Translations under genes and position numbers: made by a program | Shown here: positions 33,251 to 39,144 of the stretch, one piece after another | Layout: the number at the start of each line of letters is the position of its first letter | Numbering within the stretch: the stretch's first letter is position 1 | Notes under the pieces: model-generated | Told to the model about the DNA's origin: nothing | Database searches by the model: none | What the model saw: the letters and a program-made list of their open reading frames with translations, nothing else | From: Burkholderia sp. Ac-20379 | GTDB taxonomy: Bacteria > Pseudomonadota > Gammaproteobacteria > Burkholderiales > Burkholderiaceae | Direction of reading: 5' to 3' | Length of the DNA stretch: 39,144 nt | Assembly: GCF_017104645.1 (NCBI RefSeq) | Contig: NZ_JAAGPF010000033.1 | Span: 1 to 39,144, forward strand

Positions 33251-35266
33251 TCACGGATGCCGGATGTAATCGACCAGCGCCTCGGTATACGCGTCCGGGC
33301 GTTTGTCGAGCAAGCTCACGCCGATCGCGGCGGCAAAACCGGCCGGCACGCCGAATACGCCGGAACTGATCGGCTCGATGCCGAACCAGGTCGGCCCGGC
33401 GAATCCGGTCAATTGCGTGAAGAACGGATAGGTCGACAGGATGTACCAGATGCACACGCCCAACCCCGTCACCATGCCGGCCACCGCGCCGCGCGTGGTG
33501 GTGCGCTTCCAGAACACGGCGAGCACGAGCACCGGAAAGAAACTCGACGCGGCCAGCGAAAACGCCGCGCCCACCAGAAACAGGATCTTGCCGGTATTGA
33601 GCGAGGCCACGTACGACGCGAACAGCGCGACGCCGAGCAGCAGCACCTTCGAGATCGTCACGCGCCGCTGCGCGGACGCGTCGGGCGTGACCATGTGGTA
33701 GTAGACGTCGTGCGACAACGTGTTGGCGATCGTCAGCAGCAGGCCGTCGGCGGTCGACAGCGCCGCGGCCAGCGCGCCGGCCGCCATCAGCCCCGACATC
33801 ACGTACGGCAGCCCCGAAATCTCGGGCGCGGCCAGCACCACGATGTCGGGCTGCATCTGGATGTCGGACCAGTGCACGATGCCGTCGCGGATCACGTCCA
33901 CCACGCCGATCAGATCGGGCTCGAAGTGCTGCCATTGCGTGACCCAGGCCGGCATCTCGGCGAACGGCTGCCCGACCAGATGCGCGAGGATCTCGAACTT
34001 GATCAGCACCGCGAGCACCGGCACGGTCAGGTAGAACAGCGCGATGAAGAACAGCGTCCAGCCGACCGAGCGGCGCGCCGAGGCCACCGAGGTGGTGGTG
34101 TTGTAGCGCGTCAGGATGTGCGGCAGGCTGGCCGTGCCGAGCGAGAGGCACAGCAGCAGCGCGAGGAAGTTGCGCTTGCGCGGGCGCTGCTCCTCGTCGG
34201 TGGCCGACGGGAACGGCGCGTGCATCGGCAGCGGCACGGCCGCGCGCGCGAGCAGGTCGTCGCGGGCCTGCTCCCACACCACGCGCGCCGCCGCCGGATC
34301 GCGCGGGAATTCGGCCAGTTCGCGCTCGCGCCGGTTGATCTCGCGCAGCGGCCCGTTGCGCCGGCGCAGCGCCGCCAGCTCGTCCACCAGTTGCGCGCGC
34401 GCCTCGCCGTACGAGGCCGGCAATCGGTCGAGCCGCCCCTGCAGCGCGGCCGCGCGCTGCCGGAACGCGTCGCGCACGGCCTGCTCGTCGGCCGAATCGC
34501 GCACTTCGGCCTCCAGCGCCTCCACCTTCGTCATGAGCTTGCCGTAGTTCGCCTGCGGCAGCGGCCCGAGGCCGTTCTTCATCGCGATCAGCGACACCGG
34601 AATCAGGAACGCGGCGATCAGGATCACGTACTGCGCCACCTGGGTCCAGGTCACGGCGCGCATGCCGCCCAGGAACGAGCACACGAGAATGCCGGCCAGC
34701 CCGCAGAAGATCCCGATCGCGAAATCGACGCCGATGAAGCGCGTGGCGATCAGCCCGATCCCCTGAATTTGCGCGACCAGATAGACGAACGAGCAGAGGA
34801 TCGCCGCGCCGGCCGCCAGCGCGCGCACCAGCGTGCTCGAATAGCGGGTGCCGAGGAAATCGGGAATCGTGTAGCGCGCGAGCTTGCGCACGTAGGGCGC
34901 GAGCAGGAACGCCACCAGGCAGAAGCCGCCGGTCCAGCCCATCAGGTAGGCGAGCGCGTCGTAGCCGGTGGCGTAGAGCGAGCCGGCCAGCCCGATGAAC
35001 GAGGCGGCGGACAGCCAATCGGCCGCGGTCGCCATGCCGTTGAACGCCGACGGCACGCGCCGCCCGGCCACGTAGTACTCGACCAGATCGGAGGTGCGCG
35101 ACAGCAGGCCGATCACGGCATACACGGCGATCGGCACGAACAGGAACACGTAGCCGATCCACACGCCCGGCCCGGTCGAGCGCTCGATGCGCCAGAGCAG
35201 CAGCACGAACGCGAGGAAGCCGACGGTGTAGAGCGCGTAGGCGCGGATCAGGCGGTGGGTCAGCAT
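33251..35266 (-). CDS. sodium:solute symporter, VC_2705-like/ActP-related (671 aa)
   Basis: Inner-membrane transporter of the SSS family, probably for acetate or another small carboxylate, using a sodium or proton gradient. Helices recognisable from the start: about 10-25, 35-55, 75-110, 115-130, 145-170 and so on to the C-terminus. Signatures AADWLSAASFIGLAG, LGGMRAVTWTQVAQ and AAALSTADGLLLTIANTLSHD are typical. A charged, helical insertion of roughly 130 residues (about 240-365) sits between two membrane segments, as in the VC_2705-type subfamily. Starts 7 nt inside the end of the small-subunit gene, and lies downstream of acs, which supports acetate uptake followed by activation. Confidence 0.88.
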   Translation of the reverse strand: MLTHRLIRAYALYTVGFLAFVLLLWRIERSTGPGVWIGYVFLFVPIAVYAVIGLLSRTSDLVEYYVAGRRVPSAFNGMATAADWLSAASFIGLAGSLYATGYDALAYLMGWTGGFCLVAFLLAPYVRKLARYTIPDFLGTRYSSTLVRALAAGAAILCSFVYLVAQIQGIGLIATRFIGVDFAIGIFCGLAGILVCSFLGGMRAVTWTQVAQYVILIAAFLIPVSLIAMKNGLGPLPQANYGKLMTKVEALEAEVRDSADEQAVRDAFRQRAAALQGRLDRLPASYGEARAQLVDELAALRRRNGPLREINRRERELAEFPRDPAAARVVWEQARDDLLARAAVPLPMHAPFPSATDEEQRPRKRNFLALLLCLSLGTASLPHILTRYNTTTSVASARRSVGWTLFFIALFYLTVPVLAVLIKFEILAHLVGQPFAEMPAWVTQWQHFEPDLIGVVDVIRDGIVHWSDIQMQPDIVVLAAPEISGLPYVMSGLMAAGALAAALSTADGLLLTIANTLSHDVYYHMVTPDASAQRRVTISKVLLLGVALFASYVASLNTGKILFLVGAAFSLAASSFFPVLVLAVFWKRTTTRGAVAGMVTGLGVCIWYILSTYPFFTQLTGFAGPTWFGIEPISSGVFGVPAGFAAAIGVSLLDKRPDAYTEALVDYIRHP

Positions 35267-35703
35267 GGGCGGCCCGGCGTGCCGGTGGGCGAATCGTGCG
35301 CATCGTTCGTTCTGTCCGATTGCGCCGGCTCGGGCTCGCCGCCCTGCCCGGCGTCGAACGCCGCATAGTCGCGCCGCAGCGTGCGGTCGGCGCGCTGCAT
35401 CAGCAACACGTACACGGCGATCAGCAGCAGATAGATCAGAATCGCGCCCTGCGCCCCGAGATAGAACGGCAGGCTGAAGCCGGCGAAGCGCAGCCCGGCC
35501 AGCGCCGGCGCGAAGAACGGCACGACGAACGACACGCCAAAGCCGATCGCCATCAGCACCGCGATCAAGATCAGGTTGAAGCGCCAGTAGCGCGCATGCG
35601 CGCGCGCGAGCCGCGCCGGCACCGGCGGCGGCTCGGTGCGATGCGAGGCGGTCGACGAAGGCGTCGAGGAGCGGGACGAGGGCGGGCGCGAGGCAGCGGA
35701 CAT
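35260..35703 (-). CDS. DUF4212 protein, symporter small subunit (147 aa)
   Basis: Small membrane protein. After a Ser/Pro-rich N-terminus (1-27) comes YWRFNLILIAVLMAIGFGVSFVVPFF, a loop, and a second helix (FYLGAQGAILIYLLLIAVYVLLM), the typical two-helix DUF4212/symporter small-subunit pattern. Always found upstream of SSS-family symporters such as the gene that follows. The ATG at 35703 is chosen because the frame's earlier starts lie upstream of the terminator hairpin. Overlaps the symporter start by 7 nt. Confidence 0.85.
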   Translation of the reverse strand: MSAASRPPSSRSSTPSSTASHRTEPPPVPARLARAHARYWRFNLILIAVLMAIGFGVSFVVPFFAPALAGLRFAGFSLPFYLGAQGAILIYLLLIAVYVLLMQRADRTLRRDYAAFDAGQGGEPEPAQSDRTNDAHDSPTGTPGRPC

Positions 35704-35716
35704 CCGCTTATCTAAC

Positions 35717-35770
35717 AAAAAAGCCCCGGCGCGGGCAATCGGGATTGAATCGGGATTGCCGCGCCGGGGC
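35717..35770 (-). terminator. Rho-independent terminator after acs, 14 nt upstream of the DUF4212 gene
   Basis: Long GC-rich hairpin: GCCCCGGCGCGGGCAATC (35723-35740) pairs with GATTGCCGCGCCGGGGC (35754-35770), one bulged G, then a minus-strand T-run (35722-35717). It ends acs transcripts, yet leaves no room for a promoter before the DUF4212 start at 35703. Confidence 0.85.
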
Positions 35771-35835
35771 GCATGCCGGCTGTGCATCCAGCCGGCGATT
35801 CGGAGAGCCGGCCGGGTGAAGGGCCAGCCTGCCGC

Positions 35836-37818
35836 TCAGCGCACCTCGCCCAACTGGTCGAGGATCGCCGGATTCTCGAGCGTGGAGGTGTCCTGCGTGA
35901 TCGGCTCGCCCTTGGCGAGCGAGCGCAGCAGGCGGCGCATGATCTTGCCCGAGCGGGTTTTCGGCAGGTTGTCGCCGAAGCGGATGTCCTTCGGCTTCGC
36001 GATCGGGCCGATTTCCTTGCCGACCCAGTCGCGCAGCGCCTTGGCGATCTGCTGCGCTTCCTCGCCTTCCGGCCGCGCGCGCTTGAGCACCACGAACGCC
36101 ACCACGGCCTCGCCGGTGGTGTCGTCCGGACGGCCCACCACGGCCGCCTCCGCCACCAATTCGTGCGACACCAGCGCCGATTCGATCTCCATCGTGCCGA
36201 GCCGGTGGCCCGACACGTTCAGCACGTCGTCGATGCGGCCCATGATCGTGAAGTAGGCGCTGTCCTTGTCGCGCACCGTGCCGTCGCCGGCCAGGTACAG
36301 CGTGCCGCCCAGCTCCTCGGGGAAGTAGCTCTTCTTGAAGCGCTCCGGGTCGCCCCAGATGGTGCGCGCCATCGACGGCCACGGCCGCTTCACGACCAGG
36401 ATGCCGCCCTGCCCGTTCGGCACGTCCTGGCCCGTTTCGTCGACCACCGCCGCGGCGATGCCCGGCAGCGGCAGCGTGCACGAACCCGGCACGGTGGGCG
36501 TCGCGCCCGGCAGCGGCGTGATCATGTGGCCGCCCGTTTCGGTCTGCCACCACGTATCGACGATCGGGCAGCGCTCGTTGCCGACGTGCTTGTGATACCA
36601 GATCCACGCTTCCGGGTTGATCGGCTCGCCCACCGTGCCGATGATGCGCAGGCTCGACAAATCGTAGGCCTTCGGATGCACGGCCGCGTCGGCCTCGGCC
36701 GCCTTGATCAGCGAGCGGATTGCGGTGGGCGCCGTGTAGAAGATCGTGACCTTGTGATCGGCGATCATCTTCCAGAAGCGGCCCGCGTTCGGGTAGGTCG
36801 GCACGCCCTCGAACACCACCTGCGTCGCGCCGGTCGCCAGCGGGCCGTACGTGATGTAGGTGTGGCCCGTGATCCAGCCGATGTCGGCCGTGCACCAGAA
36901 CACGTCGTCCGGCGTCCAGTCGAACGTCCACTTCATGGTTTGCGCGGCCCACAGCAGATAGCCGCCCGTGCTGTGCTGCACGCCCTTCGGCTTGCCGGTG
37001 GACCCCGACGTGTAGAGGATGAACAGCGGATGCTCGGCGCTGACCCATTCCGGCTCGCACACGTCCGGCTGGTTCGCGACCAGCTCGTGCATCCACAGGT
37101 CGCGGCTGTCGTCCCAAGCGACCTTGCCGCCCGTGCGGCGATAGACGATCACGCTCTTGACCGCCTCGCAGCCGCCCATCGCGAGCGCTTCGTCGGCGAT
37201 GCTCTTGAGCGGCAGCGTCTTGCCGCCGCGCAGTTGTTCGTCGGCCGTGATCAGCGCGCTGGCGCCGATGTCCACCAGGCGCTCGTTCAGCGATTTCGAC
37301 GAGAACCCGCCGAACACCACCGAATGCGTCGCGCCGATCCGCGCGCAGGCCTGCATCGCGACGATGCCTTCGATCGACATCGGGATATAGATGACGACGC
37401 GGTCGCCCTTGCCGATGCCGCGCTGCTTGAGCGCGTTGGCGAAGCGCACGACGCGGCCGAGCAGATCGGCGTAGGTGACGCGCGTGACGGTGCCGTCGTC
37501 GGCCTCGAACACGATCGCGACGCGTTCGCCGCGGCCGGCCGCGACGTGGCGGTCGAGACAGTTGTAGGAGGCGTTCAGTTCGCCGTCCTCGAACCACTTG
37601 TAGAACGGCGCATTCGATTCGTCGAGCACGGTCGCGAATGGCTTGTGCCAATCGAGCGTCTCGCGGGCAAGACGCGCCCAGAAACCTTCGTAATCGCGGC
37701 CGGCTTCGTCGACCAGGGCCTGATACGCGGCCATGCCGGAAATGGTGGCCGCCTGTTCGACAGCGGCGGGTGGAGCAAACTGACGGCGTTCGTGCAGAAC
37801 CGATTCAATCGCAGACAT
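35836..37818 (-). CDS. acs: acetyl-CoA synthetase (660 aa)
   Basis: Activates acetate to acetyl-CoA through acetyl-AMP. Features: the P-loop [11 protein letters not shown] (about 270-280), [11 protein letters not shown], and the C-terminal [11 protein letters not shown], where Lys625 is the residue that Pat-type acetyltransferases usually acetylate. Length is standard for bacterial Acs. The ATG at 37818 ([12 protein letters not shown]) has AAGGGG about 6 nt upstream; the longer open frame upstream is not family-like. Downstream on the same strand are the symporter genes, so uptake and activation of acetate are grouped. Confidence 0.96.
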   Translation of the reverse strand: MSAIESVLHERRQFAPPAAVEQAATISGMAAYQALVDEAGRDYEGFWARLARETLDWHKPFATVLDESNAPFYKWFEDGELNASYNCLDRHVAAGRGERVAIVFEADDGTVTRVTYADLLGRVVRFANALKQRGIGKGDRVVIYIPMSIEGIVAMQACARIGATHSVVFGGFSSKSLNERLVDIGASALITADEQLRGGKTLPLKSIADEALAMGGCEAVKSVIVYRRTGGKVAWDDSRDLWMHELVANQPDVCEPEWVSAEHPLFILYTSGSTGKPKGVQHSTGGYLLWAAQTMKWTFDWTPDDVFWCTADIGWITGHTYITYGPLATGATQVVFEGVPTYPNAGRFWKMIADHKVTIFYTAPTAIRSLIKAAEADAAVHPKAYDLSSLRIIGTVGEPINPEAWIWYHKHVGNERCPIVDTWWQTETGGHMITPLPGATPTVPGSCTLPLPGIAAAVVDETGQDVPNGQGGILVVKRPWPSMARTIWGDPERFKKSYFPEELGGTLYLAGDGTVRDKDSAYFTIMGRIDDVLNVSGHRLGTMEIESALVSHELVAEAAVVGRPDDTTGEAVVAFVVLKRARPEGEEAQQIAKALRDWVGKEIGPIAKPKDIRFGDNLPKTRSGKIMRRLLRSLAKGEPITQDTSTLENPAILDQLGEVR

Positions 37819-38163
37819 CGACAACCCCTTGATCAAGGTGAAACTCACTGCATGACGGCGCACTTGGATGCGCCGCTTCCACGGCGCGCGGTGCGCCGTG
37901 CCTCCTGAACTGCAGGCGCCGCCGGTCGGGGCCGGGCGGCGCACGTACTGCTGGTGTCTGATTGATACTTGTGTTGGTGCGCGTGTTTCCGGCTTGGCGC
38001 GGCCTCGGGAATGTTGCAACGCCGCATCGCGCGACGCCGCACCGCTCCCGCGGACGCATCGACACGATAAGCTCTCGAACTTACCCATCTCTTACGCGCG
38101 CCCGCCTGGACGGCCCGCGCGGGCCGTTACAATCCTAACTGAACTCAACGCCCGGACTCCAGT
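37819..38163. other. Divergent intergenic region between acs and the DMT exporter
   Basis: 345 bp of very GC-rich sequence with no supportable gene; it must contain both promoters. The inverted GGCGCGC/GCGCGCC-type runs near 37880-37905 look like GC-driven repeats, and no clear operator or -10/-35 pair stands out. Confidence 0.4.
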
Positions 38164-39069
38164 TTGAATCGCTACGCCTTCATCCTCATCCTGTCGATGC
38201 TGCTGGTCGGCAGCAACGTCGGCATCGGCAAGACCATCGTGGTGGCCGTGCCTGTCGTGATCCTCGCCACGCTGCGCTTCGTGATCGCCAACGCGGTGCT
38301 CTGGCCGCTGTGGAAGCCGTCGAAGATGCGCGCCGTGCGCCGCGAAGAATGGCTGAACCTGTTCCTGCAGGCGTTCTTCGGCACGTTCATGTTCACGCTG
38401 CTGATGCTGATGGGCGTGCAGCGCACCAGCGCCGTGGCCGCCGGCGTGATCACCAGCACGATCCCGGCCGTGGTGGCGCTGTTCGCCTGGCTGTTCCTGC
38501 GCGAACGGCCGAACCGGCGCGCGCTGCTGTCGATCGCGCTGGCGATCGTCGGCGTGGTGGCGATCAACCTCGCCCAGGGCGGCCATGCCGCGGCCAGCGC
38601 GCCGGGTCACGCAAGCTCGCTCGCCGGCAACCTGCTGATCCTCGGCGCGGTCTGCTGCGAATCGTTCTACGTGATCCTGTCGCGCCGCCTGACCGAAACG
38701 CTGCGCCCGCTCGACATCTGCGCCTACACGCACCTGCTCGGCATGCTGATGATGCTGCCGCTCGGCCTGACCGCCCTGCCGCATTTCGATTACGCGGCCG
38801 TGCCGGCGGGCACCTGGGCGCTCGTCGTCTGGTATGCGCTGTCGGCCAGCATCTTCTCGTTCTGCCTGTGGATGATCGGCATCCGCCATGTGCCGGGCAG
38901 CCTGGCCGGCGTGTTCAGCGCCGTGCTGCCGATCTCGGCGGCGATCTACGGCATCGCGTTTCTCGGCGAGCGCCCGACGCTCGCGCACGGCTTCGCTCTC
39001 GCCTGCGTCGTGACCGGCATCCTGCTCGCGAGCCTGAAGCCGCGCCGCACGCCGAACGCCGCGTCGTAA
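38164..39069 (+). CDS. EamA/DMT-superfamily transporter (301 aa)
   Basis: Ten-helix drug/metabolite exporter of the EamA type, with two repeats of about 140 residues: MNRYAFILILSMLLVGSN opens the first, and a second repeat begins near residue 158 (NLLILGAVCCESFYVILSRR). The glutamate-containing motif LFLRERPN closes the first repeat and FLGERPTLAHG the second. Substrate unknown (amino acids or metabolites are usual). The start is TTG at 38164, with only a weak ribosome-binding site; the first in-frame ATG comes later and would cut into the first helix. Confidence 0.85.
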   Translation: MNRYAFILILSMLLVGSNVGIGKTIVVAVPVVILATLRFVIANAVLWPLWKPSKMRAVRREEWLNLFLQAFFGTFMFTLLMLMGVQRTSAVAAGVITSTIPAVVALFAWLFLRERPNRRALLSIALAIVGVVAINLAQGGHAAASAPGHASSLAGNLLILGAVCCESFYVILSRRLTETLRPLDICAYTHLLGMLMMLPLGLTALPHFDYAAVPAGTWALVVWYALSASIFSFCLWMIGIRHVPGSLAGVFSAVLPISAAIYGIAFLGERPTLAHGFALACVVTGILLASLKPRRTPNAAS

Positions 39070-39144
39070 GCGGCCTGGCGGCGCGCCGATGCATCGCCGA
39101 AGCATGGCCGGCGCCACCGTCGGCCGCGCGCCGCGCCGCCACCG

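Noticed and set aside
33251..35266. Symporter insertion (about 240-365) as a sign of gene fusion or frameshift
   Set aside because: The frame is continuous, and this symporter subfamily is known to carry such an insertion.
33197..35368. Long plus-strand open frame opposite the symporter gene
   Set aside because: Low-complexity His/Arg/Gln-rich translation; the minus strand encodes a clear sodium:solute symporter.
35773..37908. Long plus-strand open frame opposite acs
   Set aside because: Mirror of acs with Arg/His-rich translation and no recognisable domain.

Overview
The window looks like a chromosomal segment of Burkholderia (or a close relative in the Burkholderiaceae). The flanks are very GC-rich, and their gene content is typical of that group: acs beside a DUF4212/sodium:solute symporter pair, a PHB depolymerase-family esterase, alkB, and an AraC regulator beside a semialdehyde dehydrogenase. 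The centre has visibly lower GC, genes of mobile type and clear integration boundaries.

Layout. (1) Left chromosomal flank, 1-8645: an unidentified gene fragment at the edge, an alpha/beta hydrolase, a CPD photolyase (phrB), alkane monooxygenase (alkB) overlapping a membrane desaturase-like gene, a semialdehyde dehydrogenase, an AraC regulator and tRNA-Ser(GGA). (2) A genomic island of about 23.2 kb, 8650-31873, inserted in the 3' end of the tRNA-Ser gene and bounded by an 18-bp direct repeat (8632-8649 and 31856-31873). (3) Right flank, 31874-39144: the original downstream terminator of the tRNA, a PHB depolymerase-family esterase, a symporter with its small subunit, acetyl-CoA synthetase and an EamA/DMT exporter.

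The island has two halves. The left half (8.7-23.2 kb) is entirely on the minus strand and looks like a defence cluster. It holds a complete type I restriction-modification operon (hsdR-hsdM-hsdS) followed by an Apea-type HEPN protein. Next comes a PP2C phosphatase and two Hanks-type Ser/Thr kinases, one ending in a cold-shock domain. A serine resolvase with a repeat array that could be its res site follows, and then a HEPN-like gene translationally coupled to a 913-residue protein with two NTPase domains and a deviant KGGTGR P-loop. The right half (24.3-31.7 kb) is the mobility and maintenance module: two small plus-strand genes (one a predicted papain/C39-like cysteine peptidase), an XRE repressor facing an exported Gln-rich protein across an 18-bp operator-like palindrome, a II/X-family replication protein, a DUF927 helicase-like protein, an AlpA-type regulator and a tyrosine integrase beside attR.

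The most unusual content is the phosphatase/kinase/kinase-cold-shock cassette and the HEPN plus two-NTPase pair. I cannot match either to a named defence system from sequence alone. The operon-like arrangement (ATGA overlaps, common strand, adjacency to a type I R-M operon, island location) makes a phosphorylation-regulated antiphage or stress-response function a reasonable but unproven inference.
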